DNA of 64,000 bases from Candidatus Hadarchaeales archaeon (GTDB taxonomy: Archaea; Hadarchaeota; Hadarchaeia; Hadarchaeales; WYZ-LMO6), in assembly GCA_038736355.1 (NCBI GenBank), contig JAVYML010000003.1, positions 186,001 through 250,000 of the forward strand, written 5' to 3'. A program made the translations under genes and the position numbers. Below, in pieces: positions 50,986 to 61,068 of the stretch (positions are counted from its first letter, which is position 1; each line of letters starts with the position of its first letter). The notes under the pieces are model-generated. The model was not told the DNA's origin and did not search any database. It worked only from the letters and a program-made list of their open reading frames with translations.

Positions 50986-51972
50986 ATGGCAAAAGTTTAC
51001 TTGGACAAGGATGCCGATCTCTCTTGGGTAAAGGATAGAACTATAGCCGTGATAGGATACGGAAACCAAGGTCATGCCCAAGCACAGAATTTACGGGATT
51101 CTGGATGCAAGGTCATTATCGGAGCCAGAAAGGGGCCGAGCTGGGAGAGAGCGGAAAGGGATGGGTTCGAGGTTTATGAAGTGGGAGAAGCCTCCAAAAG
51201 GGCAGAAATCCTTCATATCCTCGTACCCGATGAACAACAAGCCTTCCTCTATCGAGAAGCCATTTCATCCCATCTAAGGGAAGGCAAAACCCTAGGTTTC
51301 AGCCATGGTTTTAACATCCACTTCAAGCAAATCGTTCCGCCGCCCTATGTGGATGTCATCTTGGTAGCGCCAAAAGCCCCGGGAGCCATGCTCAGGAAGA
51401 TGTATCTTCAGGGGTCCGGGACCCCGGGTTTGGTGGCGGTCTTTCAAGATGCCTCTGGGAGAGCTTTGGAAACGGCTCTTGGTATGGCGAAAGGAATAGG
51501 ACTCACCAGAGTGGGAGTCCTCCAAACTACCTTCAAAGAGGAAACGGAGACCGACCTTTTCGGAGAACAGGCCGTGTTGGTTGGAGGAGTTTCCGAGCTA
51601 ATCAAAGCTGGATTTGAGACCCTTGTGGAAGCAGGATATCAACCAGAAAATGCATACTTCGAATGCTTGCACGAGCTGAAACTCATCGTGGATCTCATCT
51701 ATGAAAGGGGAATAGAGGGTATGATGGCTGCTGTAAGCAATACTGCAGAGTACGGGGGAAGGACCAGGGGACCAAGACTGATAGGGGAAGAGACAAGAAA
51801 AGTCATGAAAGAGCTTCTTCGAGACATCCAAAACGGAAGTTTTGCGAGGGAATGGATAGAAGAAAACCGAAAGGGGCTTCCACACCTCAAAGAAATGAGG
51901 GAGAAGGGAAAGGAACACCTTATAGAAAAGGTGGGAAGGGAACTCAGGAAGTGGGCGGGGATAGAAAAGTAG
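50986..51972 (+). CDS. ilvC: Ketol-acid reductoisomerase
   Basis: A 328-residue class I enzyme isomerising and reducing acetolactate. The Rossmann motif is [18 protein letters not shown], with the cofactor loop [12 protein letters not shown] suggesting NADPH preference. Metal and catalytic residues lie in [12 protein letters not shown] and [16 protein letters not shown]. Standard length. Confidence 0.96.
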   Translation: MAKVYLDKDADLSWVKDRTIAVIGYGNQGHAQAQNLRDSGCKVIIGARKGPSWERAERDGFEVYEVGEASKRAEILHILVPDEQQAFLYREAISSHLREGKTLGFSHGFNIHFKQIVPPPYVDVILVAPKAPGAMLRKMYLQGSGTPGLVAVFQDASGRALETALGMAKGIGLTRVGVLQTTFKEETETDLFGEQAVLVGGVSELIKAGFETLVEAGYQPENAYFECLHELKLIVDLIYERGIEGMMAAVSNTAEYGGRTRGPRLIGEETRKVMKELLRDIQNGSFAREWIEENRKGLPHLKEMREKGKEHLIEKVGRELRKWAGIEK

Positions 51973-51980
51973 TGGTGAAG

Positions 51981-51988
51981 GTTTTAAG
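51981..51988 (+). promoter_or_regulatory. TATA element of ilvD
   Basis: GTTTTAAG centred about 31 bases before ATG 52016, with no Shine-Dalgarno. Probably a nearly leaderless internal start. Confidence 0.4.
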
Positions 51989-52015
51989 TCACTAAAAGAA
52001 CCTTTGTAGACCTCG

Positions 52016-53665
52016 ATGAAACTCAGGAGCCGAGAGGTGGTGGGGGGGATAGAGGGCCTGCCCAAAAGAGCCCTTCTGAAAGCCTGTGGATACAACGATA
52101 CAGATCTCAACCGTCCCTTCATTGCCATTGCCAATTCTTGGAGTAAGATAGTACCTGGACACGTTCATCTGAGAACAATCGCCGAGGCTGTGGCCGAGGG
52201 GATAAGGTCTGCAGGAGGAACTCCGATGGAGTTTAACACCATTGCCATCTGCGATGGGATTTGCATGGGTACCGATGGTATGCGTTATTCCTTACCTTCT
52301 CGAGAACTCATAGCCGATAGTCTCGAACTCATGCTCAGGGCTTATCCCTTCGATGCCGTTGTAGCCATCGCCAGCTGCGATAAGATAGAACCAGGCATGC
52401 TTATGGGTTTGGCAAGAGTGGATCTTCCTTCCATCATGTTCACGGGTGGTCCCATGCTCCCGGGAGAGTGGAAGGGAAAAAGGGTGGACATCATCACGGC
52501 CTTCGAAGCCATAGGTGAGGTGAAGAGCGGGAGACTGAAAGAGCATGAAGCTCTAGAGATAGAAGACAGGTGTTGCCCTACCCCTGGTTCCTGTGCCGGC
52601 ATGTTCACTGCCAATACCATGGCCTGTCTCATAGAAGCTCTGGGAATGTCCCTTCCGAGGGTATCCACCTGTCCGGCCGTCAGCTCCGAGAAACTTAAGT
52701 TGGCAAGAAAAACAGGAGAGCAAATAGTAGAGTTGCTCAGGAGGGGGATAAGGCCGAGCAAAATCCTAACCAGAAGTGCCTTCGAAAACGCGATCGTGGT
52801 GGACATGGCCTTGGGAGGTTCCACCAACACCATACTCCACCTTCCAGCCATTGCTAGAGAGGTGGGGATCAATCTCCCTCTAGAAGTTTTCGATAGGCTG
52901 AGTAAGAAAGTTCCACAACTCTGCAGTCTTAGGCCAGGCGGTGAACATATGGTAGTTGACTTACACGAAGCTGGCGGAATTCCTGCTTTGATGAAACAAC
53001 TGGGGAAGTTGATAAAGGGAACTCCCCTCACCGTGACGGGAAAGACGGTGGCTTCCAACTTGAAGGGTGTGAGGGTAATAGAGAGCGAGGTGATAAGACC
53101 TCTTTCCCGACCTTATAGGAAAAAGGGAGGAATAGCGATACTCTACGGAAATCTCGCTCCGGAAGGTGCCGTCTTGAAAATAGCGGGAATAAAGAGCCTA
53201 AAGTTCTTGGGTAAAGCAAGGGTTTTCGACGGGGAAGAAGCTGCAGTGAGGGCTATCTCCGAAGGGAGGATCAGAAAGGGTGAAGTGGTGGTAATAAGGT
53301 ACGAAGGTCCTAAAGGTGGTCCTGGTATGAGGGAGATGCTTTCTGCCACTTCCCTGCTCGCCGGTATGAACATGCTGGAAGAAGTAGCCTTGGTGACCGA
53401 TGGTAGGTTCTCTGGAGGTACGAGGGGGATATGTGTGGGACATGTTTCTCCTGAAGCGGCGGAGGGAGGACCCATAGCGTTTGTTGAGGATGGAGATAAA
53501 ATTCTTATCGACGCAAGAGAGGGCAAGCTCGAATTGCTCGTGGAAAAAGAAGTGTTGGAAGAAAGAAAAAAGAGTTTCAAGCCCAGAAGATTACCCCTTT
53601 CCGGCTATCTGAAGTTCTACGCCGAACATGCCAGTTCGGCTGCCACCGGTGCCGTGAGAAGGTGA
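52016..53665 (+). CDS. ilvD: Dihydroxy-acid dehydratase
   Basis: A 549-residue Fe-S dehydratase producing the 2-keto acids for valine and isoleucine. Cluster cysteines are in ASCDKIEPGMLMG and CCPTPGSCAGMFTANTM, and the C-terminal DGRFSGGTRGICVGHVSPEA is conserved. The product ketoisovalerate also feeds PanB (17474). LeuC begins four bases later. Confidence 0.96.
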   Translation: MKLRSREVVGGIEGLPKRALLKACGYNDTDLNRPFIAIANSWSKIVPGHVHLRTIAEAVAEGIRSAGGTPMEFNTIAICDGICMGTDGMRYSLPSRELIADSLELMLRAYPFDAVVAIASCDKIEPGMLMGLARVDLPSIMFTGGPMLPGEWKGKRVDIITAFEAIGEVKSGRLKEHEALEIEDRCCPTPGSCAGMFTANTMACLIEALGMSLPRVSTCPAVSSEKLKLARKTGEQIVELLRRGIRPSKILTRSAFENAIVVDMALGGSTNTILHLPAIAREVGINLPLEVFDRLSKKVPQLCSLRPGGEHMVVDLHEAGGIPALMKQLGKLIKGTPLTVTGKTVASNLKGVRVIESEVIRPLSRPYRKKGGIAILYGNLAPEGAVLKIAGIKSLKFLGKARVFDGEEAAVRAISEGRIRKGEVVVIRYEGPKGGPGMREMLSATSLLAGMNMLEEVALVTDGRFSGGTRGICVGHVSPEAAEGGPIAFVEDGDKILIDAREGKLELLVEKEVLEERKKSFKPRRLPLSGYLKFYAEHASSAATGAVRR

Positions 53666-53669
53666 GAAC

Positions 53670-54917
53670 TTGGGAAAGTGTTTAGCGGAGAAATTGTTGG
53701 CCAAAAAAGCGGGGAAGGAAAGGGTAGAACCTGGAGAAATCGTGGAAGCTAGGGTGGATGTGGTAATGATGAACGATATCACGGGTCCGCTCGCCATAGA
53801 GAGCTTCAGGGAGATAGCTGATAGAGTATGGGATCCCAAAAGGGTCGTGATGATCCTCGACCATCAAATGCCTCCGAATTCCATAGAAATAGCCCGAGAC
53901 CACGTCATGATGAGGAATTTCGCAAAAGAACAGGGGATAGAAAACTTTTTTGCGGAAGGGGTTTGCCATCAGGTACTTCCGGAAAAGGGCTTCGCCCTTC
54001 CTGGTTTCCTGATTTTGGGAGCAGATTCCCACACCTGTACCTACGGGGCCTTCGGAAGTTTCGCTACGGGAATTGGATCCACGGATTTAGCTGCCGCCAT
54101 GGCTTTTGGAAAGCTTTGGTTGAGAGTCCCCGAAAGCGTGAAGATAGTGCTGGAGGGAAGACTAGGGAGAAGAGTATATCCTAAGGACGTTATCCTGTAC
54201 TTGGTAGGGGAAATTGGAGCAGATGGGGCTACTTACCAAGCTCTGGAATTTCATGGAGAAATAGTGAAGAAAATGAGCATTGGGGGCAGAATGACCCTTT
54301 GCAACATGGGAGTGGAAATGGGGGCCAAGACGGCCATAGTTCCTCCCGATACCTTGACTAGGAAATACGTGGAAGGGAGAGCCAGATTCCCCTTCGAAGA
54401 GATAAGAAGCGACCCGGACGCTGAATACGCGGAGGAAAGGATTTATTCCCTATCGAAGTTGGAACCACAAGTGGCCTGTCCTCACAGGGTGGACAACGTA
54501 AAACCCGTAAGGGAAGTGGAGGGAAAAGAAATAGATCAAGCTTTCCTGGGAAGCTGTACCAACGGTAGGACCGAAGACCTATTAGAAGCAGCCAAAATTC
54601 TCAAGGGAAGAAAAATCCACCCGCGCGTGAGGATGCTGGTCGTTCCCGCATCCAGGGAAACCTATCTGGAAGCCTTGAAATTGGGAATAATAGAGAGGTT
54701 GGTTAAAGCAGGAGCCATCCTTGGTCCACCGGGTTGCGGGGCTTGTATGGGGAGCTACATAGGAGTGTTGGGTCCAGGAGAAGTCTGCGTGTCGTCCTCC
54801 AATCGCAACTTCTTGGGCAGGATGGGAAGTCCTGAGGCCGAAATTTATTTGGCCTCCCCTGCCACCGTTGCCGCTTCCGCCTTGAAGGGCAGACTGACCG
54901 ATCCGAGGGATGTATGA
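53670..54917 (+). CDS. leuC: 3-isopropylmalate dehydratase large subunit (aconitase family)
   Basis: A 415-residue [4Fe-4S] hydro-lyase with LGADSHTCTYGAFG and cluster cysteines in FLGSCTNGR and PPGCGACMG. The start is TTG at 53670 giving GKCLAEKLLAKKAG. In archaea this family serves isopropylmalate, citramalate or homoaconitate chemistry. Location between ilvD and leuB favours leucine/isoleucine synthesis. No leuA or cimA is in the window. Confidence 0.92.
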   Translation: MGKCLAEKLLAKKAGKERVEPGEIVEARVDVVMMNDITGPLAIESFREIADRVWDPKRVVMILDHQMPPNSIEIARDHVMMRNFAKEQGIENFFAEGVCHQVLPEKGFALPGFLILGADSHTCTYGAFGSFATGIGSTDLAAAMAFGKLWLRVPESVKIVLEGRLGRRVYPKDVILYLVGEIGADGATYQALEFHGEIVKKMSIGGRMTLCNMGVEMGAKTAIVPPDTLTRKYVEGRARFPFEEIRSDPDAEYAEERIYSLSKLEPQVACPHRVDNVKPVREVEGKEIDQAFLGSCTNGRTEDLLEAAKILKGRKIHPRVRMLVVPASRETYLEALKLGIIERLVKAGAILGPPGCGACMGSYIGVLGPGEVCVSSSNRNFLGRMGSPEAEIYLASPATVAASALKGRLTDPRDV

Positions 54918-55399
54918 TGGCTAGGGCCTGGGTATTGGGAGATAACATATCCACAGATGATATCATTCCTGGCAGATATCTGGTCAAAAGGGATCCGCAT
55001 GAGCTTGGAAAGCACGTTTTCGAGAACCTCATACCTGGATTTTCCTCTAAGGTCAGAAAGGGAGATGTCATCATAGCGGGTAAGAACTTCGGTTGCGGTT
55101 CTAGCAGGGAACAAGCCCCCTTGGCCTTAAAAGGAGCAGGAATAGGAGCGGTAATAGCCGAATCCTTCGCCCGAATCTTCTTCAGGAATGCCGTGAACCA
55201 AGGCCTTCCCGTGATGGTTTGCAAGGGTGTGAGGACTTCCTTTTCCACCGGAGAAGAAGTGGAATACGATTTGGCCAAGGGAGTGGTAAGGAACCTTACC
55301 AGGAACCTGGAAATGAAGGCCGAACCCCTCCCAGACTTCATTCTTTCCATCCTTCAAGCTGGTGGTCTCCTATCCTACCTCAAATCCAAGGGGAAATAA
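54914..55399 (+). CDS. leuD: 3-isopropylmalate dehydratase small subunit
   Basis: A 161-residue swivel-domain subunit with DNISTDDIIPGRYL and GKNFGCGSSREQAP, followed by ESFARIFFRNAVNQGLP. It pairs with LeuC and overlaps it by four bases. The short specificity loop is consistent with archaeal isopropylmalate isomerases. Confidence 0.93.
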   Translation: MMARAWVLGDNISTDDIIPGRYLVKRDPHELGKHVFENLIPGFSSKVRKGDVIIAGKNFGCGSSREQAPLALKGAGIGAVIAESFARIFFRNAVNQGLPVMVCKGVRTSFSTGEEVEYDLAKGVVRNLTRNLEMKAEPLPDFILSILQAGGLLSYLKSKGK

Positions 55400-55403
55400 A
55401 GGA

Positions 55404-55412
55404 GTTATAATG
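55404..55412 (+). promoter_or_regulatory. TATA element of leuB
   Basis: GTTATAATG centred about 30 bases before ATG 55438. It supports that ATG over the in-frame TTG at 55429. Confidence 0.4.
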
Positions 55413-55437
55413 GAGTCTCACCAAATAATTGAGACCC

Positions 55438-56568
55438 ATGGGATACAAGATTGCCGTTATACCGGGCGATGGCATAGGGCCAGAGGTAATAAGAGAGGGG
55501 ATAAAGGTCCTCCAAGCCGTTTCGGAACTGAAGGGGATAGAACTTTCCTTCGAAGAGTTTCCCTATGGTGGAGAATACTATCTCAAGACGGGGAAGTTAT
55601 TGGAGGAAGAGGATCTGAAGGAACTTTCCAAGTTCGATGCCATCTATTTGGGAGCGGTAGGAGATCCCAGAATCCCCCCGGGAGTGTTGGAAAAGGGTCT
55701 CCTCCTCACTCTGAGGTTTTATTTTGATCAATATATCAATCTCAGACCCGTCAAGCTTTATCCGGGTGTTCCTTGTCCCCTCAGGGACAAAAAACCGGAG
55801 GATATAGACTTCTATGTAGTAAGGGAGAACACCGAAGATTTCTACGTGGGACTGGGGGGGAGGGGAAGGGGAAAATGGAGAGAAGAACATCTGATGGTGA
55901 GGGAACTCTACCAACTCAAGCTTGGAATAGACTTAGAAAGTGACGAAGAGGAAATAGCCTATCAACTTGGAGTGATGAGCCGGAGAGGGGCGGAAAGGGT
56001 CATAAGGTATGCCTTCGAGCTGGCCAGGAAGGAAAAGAGAAAAAGGGTAACGGCGGTGGATAAAGCCAACGTCCTCACCCATCTGTATGGTCTCTGGAGG
56101 GAGGTCTTTCAGAAGGTGGCTGAAGATTATAAGGAAATAGAAACGGAAATGGCTTTCGTAGATGCCATGACCATGTGGATGGTGAAGAATCCCGAGTGGT
56201 ACGAAGTGATAGTGACACCCAACATGTTCGGTGATATCATAACTGATTTGGGTGCCATGCTGCAGGGAGGAATGGGCTTGGCACCGGGAGGGAACCTGAA
56301 TCCAGAGGGAATAAGCATGTTCGAACCCATCCACGGATCCGCCCCCAAGTATGCTGGAAAGGGAGTTGCCAATCCCCTGGCCACCATCTTGGCCGGAAAA
56401 ATGATGTTGGAAGAACTGGGAGAGGAAGAGGCTTCTCGTGCCGTGGAAGAGGCGGTGAAGGAAGTGCTTAGGGAAGGAAAATGTTTGACCTACGATCTGG
56501 GTGGTAGCTCCAAAACCCATGAGGTAGGGGATGCGGTGGTAAGAAAGTTGAGGGAACTACATGGATGA
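55438..56568 (+). CDS. leuB: 3-isopropylmalate / isocitrate-type dehydrogenase
   Basis: A 376-residue beta-decarboxylating dehydrogenase: [71 protein letters not shown] and [16 protein letters not shown]. Isocitrate and isopropylmalate enzymes share these blocks. The neighbours leuC and leuD favour isopropylmalate. The loop [14 protein letters not shown] is longer than in bacterial LeuB, so a homoisocitrate or broader substrate remains possible. Confidence 0.88.
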   Translation: MGYKIAVIPGDGIGPEVIREGIKVLQAVSELKGIELSFEEFPYGGEYYLKTGKLLEEEDLKELSKFDAIYLGAVGDPRIPPGVLEKGLLLTLRFYFDQYINLRPVKLYPGVPCPLRDKKPEDIDFYVVRENTEDFYVGLGGRGRGKWREEHLMVRELYQLKLGIDLESDEEEIAYQLGVMSRRGAERVIRYAFELARKEKRKRVTAVDKANVLTHLYGLWREVFQKVAEDYKEIETEMAFVDAMTMWMVKNPEWYEVIVTPNMFGDIITDLGAMLQGGMGLAPGGNLNPEGISMFEPIHGSAPKYAGKGVANPLATILAGKMMLEELGEEEASRAVEEAVKEVLREGKCLTYDLGGSSKTHEVGDAVVRKLRELHG

Positions 56569-58066
56569 AAAGGGGATTTACAGGGCCAGGGTATCCAGAG
56601 GACTTCCCGAAGAAGTATGGAGGTTCGTCTCTTCATTGAAAGAGGATGAAAGAATAGTGGAAGAGGATATTGATGGAACGGAAGCCCACGAAATCATGCT
56701 CTACGAGAAGGGAATTCTCTCCGCAGAAGAGCTGGGGAAGATCCTTTCTTCCTTGGAGAAGATAAGGAAGGAATACAGGGAAGGAAAGTTGAGGATAGAG
56801 GGCAAGTTCGAAGACATCCACGAGTTCTTGGAAAGCAGGGTAATAGCAGAGGTTGGGATGGAAATAGGGGGAAAACTCCATACGGGAAGGTCTAGAAACG
56901 ATCAGGTGGCCTTAGATTTACGGCTAAGGCTAAGAAAGGAACTGAACTTCCTTTCCTCCCATCTTCTGGACCTTATGGAAGTCCTTTTGAAAAGGGCTGA
57001 AGAAAACTTGGAGACCCCCATCATCTTCCTCACGCATACTCAACATGCCCAGGTAGGAACCTTCGGGCATTACCTCTTAGCCCAACTTGATGCCCTCCTG
57101 AGAGATTTCGATAGAATAGAGGAGTGTTATCATCGGGTGAACCTTTCCCCGCTGGGAGGAGGAGCGGTAGGTGGTTCCACCTTTCCCCTCGATAGGAAGA
57201 GGACCGCTTCCCTGTTGGGCTTTGAAGGGCTCGTAGAGAATTCTCTGGATGCTGTGAGCTCCAGGGATGTGGTGATAGAAGCTGTCGCCTGCATGAGCCT
57301 CCTGATGGTCCATCTGAGCAGGATGGCGGAAGATCTCATCCTTTGGTCCACGAAAGAGTTTGGGTATGTGGAACTTTCCGATGAATACTCTTCCACCTCC
57401 AGCGCCATGCCCCAGAAAAAGAATCCATGTACCCTAGAACTCATAAGGGGAAAGGTCGGAGAAGTCCATGGAGCCCTTCTTTCCCTCCTGACCCTCTTAA
57501 AGGGTATACCCAGTGGGTACAACAGGGATTTGCAGCAGGTAAAACCTCCTCTGTGGAGAAGCCTGGACGAAACAAGGGAGTGTCTGAGGATCATGAAGGG
57601 TGTAATAGGGACGATGAAGGTAAAGGAGGAAATGGTTTCCTCAACTTCCTCCAGCTGGGCCTTGGCTTGGGATCTGGCCGAAGGTCTGGTAAGGGAAGCC
57701 AGGCTCTCCTTCAGGCAGGCCCATGCGGTGGTGGGAGAGGCGGTAAGGGAAGCCCTCTCCTCCGGACTCACCGTAAGGGAACTCTCCAAGGATTTGTTGG
57801 AAAAAGCTGCCGAAAGGGTGCTGGGCAAAAAGATAGAAATCGACCCCCAGCTCCTCAGATATCTGGATCCTCTCTTTTCCCTGAAGATGAGGAGGACCCT
57901 GGGAAGTCCCTCCCCCAGAGAGACCGCTAGGATGTTGAGGAATAGGAAGCGAGAAGTGAGAAAAAGGAGGGCCCTGCTGAAAAGAAGGGAGAAAAAGGTG
58001 GAGGAAGCCCACAGAAAGTTGGTCGAGCTGGTAAAGGCTTATATATCGAAAGTGGAAAAAGGGTAA
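56561..58066 (+). CDS. argH: Argininosuccinate lyase
   Basis: A 501-residue fumarase-superfamily lyase releasing arginine and fumarate. Signatures: [17 protein letters not shown], the His region [17 protein letters not shown] and the catalytic Ser loop [15 protein letters not shown]. The C-terminus carries about 40 extra Lys/Arg/Glu-rich residues. It overlaps leuB by eight bases and precedes the second argG by one base, separated by 17 kb from the main arg operon. Confidence 0.95.
   Translation: MDEKGIYRARVSRGLPEEVWRFVSSLKEDERIVEEDIDGTEAHEIMLYEKGILSAEELGKILSSLEKIRKEYREGKLRIEGKFEDIHEFLESRVIAEVGMEIGGKLHTGRSRNDQVALDLRLRLRKELNFLSSHLLDLMEVLLKRAEENLETPIIFLTHTQHAQVGTFGHYLLAQLDALLRDFDRIEECYHRVNLSPLGGGAVGGSTFPLDRKRTASLLGFEGLVENSLDAVSSRDVVIEAVACMSLLMVHLSRMAEDLILWSTKEFGYVELSDEYSSTSSAMPQKKNPCTLELIRGKVGEVHGALLSLLTLLKGIPSGYNRDLQQVKPPLWRSLDETRECLRIMKGVIGTMKVKEEMVSSTSSSWALAWDLAEGLVREARLSFRQAHAVVGEAVREALSSGLTVRELSKDLLEKAAERVLGKKIEIDPQLLRYLDPLFSLKMRRTLGSPSPRETARMLRNRKREVRKRRALLKRREKKVEEAHRKLVELVKAYISKVEKG
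58038..58047 (+). promoter_or_regulatory. Possible internal TATA element for the second argG
   Basis: CTTATATATC within the 3' end of argH, centred about 25 bases before ATG 58068. It could give a leaderless transcript of the second argG independent of argH. Confidence 0.35.
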
Positions 58067-58067
58067 A

Positions 58068-59249
58068 ATGTCCGCCAAAAAAGTAGCCTTGGCCTATTCC
58101 GGTGGCTTGGATTCCACCCTTCTCATTCCCCTCCTGAGGGAAAGGTATGGGTACGATGAAGTTATCCCCGTGCTAGTTGATGTGGGGCAGGGAGAAGAGG
58201 AAATAAAGCTGGGCTTTGAAAGGGCGGAAAAACTTGGGGCCAAGGTAAGGTTTATCGACGCCAAAAGGGAATTCGTTACCGAGTACATCCATAGGTGTAT
58301 CAAGGCCAATGGAAGTTATGAGGGATACCCCATAGGCACTTCGATGAGCAGGGTATTGATAGCCACCAAGGTAGCCGAAGTGGCGAAAAAGGAAGGTGCA
58401 GAGGCGGTGGCTCATGGGTGTACGGGGAAGGGCAACGACCAGTTTAGGGTGGAATCCGTTTTCAGATATTATCTCCCTAACACCAGGGTCATCGCTCCTG
58501 TGAGGGAACTCAATCTTTCAAGGGCTGAGGAGGAAGAAATGTTAAGGAAATATGGGGTGGAGCCCAAAAGACCCAAAGGAAAGCTGGGTGGGGACATCAA
58601 CATGTGGTCCCATTCCATAGGGAGCGGACAGGTTGAGGATCTGGTTTCACAATTCCCGGAGGACTATCTTTGGGTGGTACCACCAGAAAAGGCCCCTGAC
58701 AAGCCCACGTTGGTTACCATTACCTATGAAAGGGGAGTCCCGGTGGAAGTGGATGGAATAAAGGATCCCGTAGAAATGATTTTCTATCTCAACGAAGTGG
58801 GCGGAAAGAATGGCATAGGAATCATCGACATTCTAGAAGACGGCATGTTGGGACTAAAATCTAGAGAACTTTACGAAGCCCCCGCTGCGACCATCCTCCT
58901 CTACACTCATGCGGATTTGGAGCACCTTACCCTAACCAAAGAGCAGTTGAGGGTGAAGAGGGAAATAGACAAGCTTTGGGCCGACCTAGTTTATCATGCT
59001 TCTTGGTTGCATCCCCTGAAAAAAGATCTGGATGCCTTCATCGATTCCACTCAAAGAAATGTAAACGGTACAATCCAAGTAGAACTTTACAAGGGAGGAA
59101 TGAGGATAGTGAAGAGAGAGTCCCCCTCTTCCCTCTTCTTGCCCCAGCTCAGATCGGTGAAACAGAAAGGTCTAGATCAAAGGGAAGCTGAAGGAATGGT
59201 CAGGCTCTTCACCCTCCAATATCAAATCTTTGGAGAAAGAGGTCTCTGA
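58068..59249 (+). CDS. Argininosuccinate synthase paralogue, divergent
   Basis: A 393-residue ATP-pyrophosphatase of the argininosuccinate synthase family. The P-loop AYSGGLDSTLLIPLL, HGCTGKGNDQFRVE and MLGLKSRELYEAPAA are conserved. The segment corresponding to the canonical SxDENLWGRSIE of the copy at 38587 reads GGDINMWSHSIG, changing residues expected to contact citrulline, and the following LEDP is VEDL. Adjacent to argH, it may still act in arginine synthesis, perhaps as the main enzyme or with altered substrate use. Followed by serA after 12 bases. Confidence 0.85.
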   Translation: MSAKKVALAYSGGLDSTLLIPLLRERYGYDEVIPVLVDVGQGEEEIKLGFERAEKLGAKVRFIDAKREFVTEYIHRCIKANGSYEGYPIGTSMSRVLIATKVAEVAKKEGAEAVAHGCTGKGNDQFRVESVFRYYLPNTRVIAPVRELNLSRAEEEEMLRKYGVEPKRPKGKLGGDINMWSHSIGSGQVEDLVSQFPEDYLWVVPPEKAPDKPTLVTITYERGVPVEVDGIKDPVEMIFYLNEVGGKNGIGIIDILEDGMLGLKSRELYEAPAATILLYTHADLEHLTLTKEQLRVKREIDKLWADLVYHASWLHPLKKDLDAFIDSTQRNVNGTIQVELYKGGMRIVKRESPSSLFLPQLRSVKQKGLDQREAEGMVRLFTLQYQIFGERGL

Positions 59250-59255
59250 AGGTGA
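59250..59255 (+). promoter_or_regulatory. Shine-Dalgarno AGGTGA for the serA CTG start
   Basis: AGGTGA, fully complementary to the archaeal 16S tail, lies six bases before the CTG at 59262. It points to that codon rather than to the TTG 39 bases further on. Confidence 0.65.
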
Positions 59256-59261
59256 GCAACT

Positions 59262-60176
59262 CTGAAAATTCTAATCACCGATCACGTTTCTGAGGAATTT
59301 TTGAAAGAAATAGAAAAATTGGGAGAGATAGTAGTCAAGCCAGGACTCTCTGAAGAAGAGCTCTGCAGGGAGATTGAAGACTATGAAGTTTTGATAGTGA
59401 GGAGTGCTACCAAGGTAACAAGGAAAGTGATCGAAGCGGGAAAGAAACTCAAAATCGTGGCGAGGGCAGGAGTAGGAATAGACAACATCGACGTGAAAGC
59501 TGCAGAGGAAAAAGGTGTCAGGGTGATTTACGCCCCAGAAGCCTCCAAAACTGCCGTGGCCGAACTGGTGATAGGCCTCATGCTCTGCTGGGCTAGGAAG
59601 ATTCCTCAAGCCTACAAGGAAATGAAGGAAGGAAAATGGGATAGAGAGAAATTCATAGGCACTGAGCTGAAGGGAAAAACCCTTGGAGTGATAGGGGTGG
59701 GAAGGATAGGGGGGGAAGTGGCCTTGAAGGCTTTAGCTTTTGGCATGAGGGTCTTGGGATACGACTTGGTGAGAAGAGAAGAAATGGAAAGAGCTGGGGT
59801 AAGATATGTGGATCTTCCCACCCTCCTCAAAGAAGCAGACTTTGTGAGCATTCACGTACCCCTGAATTCACAAACGGAAAGGATGATAGGAGAAAAAGAG
59901 CTTTCCCTCATGAAACCCACTGCTGTTCTGATAAATACCTCGAGAGGGAAAATCGTGGATGAAAGGGCCTTGGTCAAAGCCCTCAAGGAAAGAAAGATTG
60001 CAGGAGCTTGCTTGGACGTTTTCGAAGAAGAACCCACCAAAAACCTCGAGCTCCTTTCCCTTGAGCAGGTAATCCCCACCCCCCATTTGGGAGCCTCTAC
60101 GGTTGAATCCCAAAGGAATATAGCTCTTATCCTCTCTCAGAAACTAAAGGAGTTGATGGGGGTAGAAAGGGGATGA
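59262..60176 (+). CDS. serA: D-3-phosphoglycerate dehydrogenase, short form, apparent CTG start
   Basis: A 304-residue NAD-dependent dehydrogenase. Signatures: [13 protein letters not shown] at the N-terminus, the Rossmann motif [20 protein letters not shown], catalytic Arg in [14 protein letters not shown], and His in PTPHLGAS. No C-terminal ACT domain, so serine feedback is not expected. The conserved first strand is encoded only if translation begins at CTG 59262, which has a well-placed AGGTGA. No ATG, GTG or TTG lies in frame before the TTG at 59301, which would remove that strand. Overlaps L15e by four bases. Confidence 0.92.
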   Translation: MKILITDHVSEEFLKEIEKLGEIVVKPGLSEEELCREIEDYEVLIVRSATKVTRKVIEAGKKLKIVARAGVGIDNIDVKAAEEKGVRVIYAPEASKTAVAELVIGLMLCWARKIPQAYKEMKEGKWDREKFIGTELKGKTLGVIGVGRIGGEVALKALAFGMRVLGYDLVRREEMERAGVRYVDLPTLLKEADFVSIHVPLNSQTERMIGEKELSLMKPTAVLINTSRGKIVDERALVKALKERKIAGACLDVFEEEPTKNLELLSLEQVIPTPHLGASTVESQRNIALILSQKLKELMGVERG

Positions 60177-60601
60177 AAGAAAAAGAGCCTTCAGTGGTAA
60201 GACTTCGCAAGCCTACCAAGATAAAAAGGGCTAGGGCCTTGGGCTATAAGGCCAAACAGGGTGTGATAGTAGTCAGGGTAAGGGTAAGAAAGGGAGGAAG
60301 GAGGAAACCCCGACCCTCCAGGGGTAGGAAGCCCAGTAAGATGGGAGTTCTAAAATTCACTCCACGCAAAAGCCTTCAATGGATAGCCGAGGAAAGAGCA
60401 GCCAGAAAATACCCCAACTTGGAGGTCCTCAACTCCTATTGGGTGGATTCCGATGGAAAGAACGAGTATTTCGAGGTGATATTGATCGATCCCCACCATC
60501 CTGCAATTAAAAGCGATCCACAACTCTCACAGATAAAAGCTAGGGGAAGAGTCTTCAGAGGACTTACCGCGGCAGGGAGGAAGGCTAGGGGACTCCTTTG
60601 A
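60173..60601 (+). CDS. rpl15e: Ribosomal protein L15e, N-terminally short
   Basis: A 142-residue large-subunit ribosomal protein. From [20 protein letters not shown] onward it matches archaeal/eukaryotic L15e, including [19 protein letters not shown] and [17 protein letters not shown]. The family normally has about 185-195 residues and begins some 45 residues earlier with a Tyr/Trp-rich helical segment. That part is absent, and the upstream codons belong to serA or, in the L15e frame, encode nothing similar. It overlaps serA by ATGA. Confidence 0.9.
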   Translation: MKEKEPSVVRLRKPTKIKRARALGYKAKQGVIVVRVRVRKGGRRKPRPSRGRKPSKMGVLKFTPRKSLQWIAEERAARKYPNLEVLNSYWVDSDGKNEYFEVILIDPHHPAIKSDPQLSQIKARGRVFRGLTAAGRKARGLL

Positions 60602-60621
60602 AAGGGATCAGTAGGGATGGG

Positions 60622-61068
60622 ATGAAGCCTCCCATTAGGGAAGTGACCGTAAAGGTACTGGTACATGCCACGGAAGACGAAAACAAAATCATGGAAGCCT
60701 TGAAGAACTTTCTTCCCGCCAAGATAAGGGTGGAGAGGGTCGAATTGGAAGGGCATTATGGTAATCCCTTGGTGCTTCTGAAGGCTAGGGTGAAGGGGAA
60801 GGAGATGGAGGAGGTATTATCCTTCTTCTTGGATAAGATCGAAAATCTAGCTTCCCTCTTTCCTAAGTTTGACCAACACTTGGATAAGGAGGGAAACCTC
60901 TACCTGAGGCTGGACAAACAGGAAGCCTGTAGGGGAAGGTGGGTACTAAAGGGGGGAGATGAGGTAATACACTTGACTTTGAAAAGCGGAAGTTTGAAGA
61001 AAAAGGAGCTTTTGGAGTTTCTCAGGACCAAGGGAGGAAAATGGAAAGGGTCAGGAGAAGATACATAG
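60622..61068 (+). CDS. RNA-binding protein of the exosome superoperon (COG1325-like)
   Basis: A 148-residue protein beginning REVTVKVLVHATEDENKIM and containing RVELEGHYGNPLVLLKARV. This is the archaeal family predicted to be an exosome-associated RNA-binding subunit. ATG 60622 is preferred to the TTG at 60598 that overlaps the L15e stop. Between L15e and Pop5, as in other archaea. Confidence 0.8.
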   Translation: MKPPIREVTVKVLVHATEDENKIMEALKNFLPAKIRVERVELEGHYGNPLVLLKARVKGKEMEEVLSFFLDKIENLASLFPKFDQHLDKEGNLYLRLDKQEACRGRWVLKGGDEVIHLTLKSGSLKKKELLEFLRTKGGKWKGSGEDT

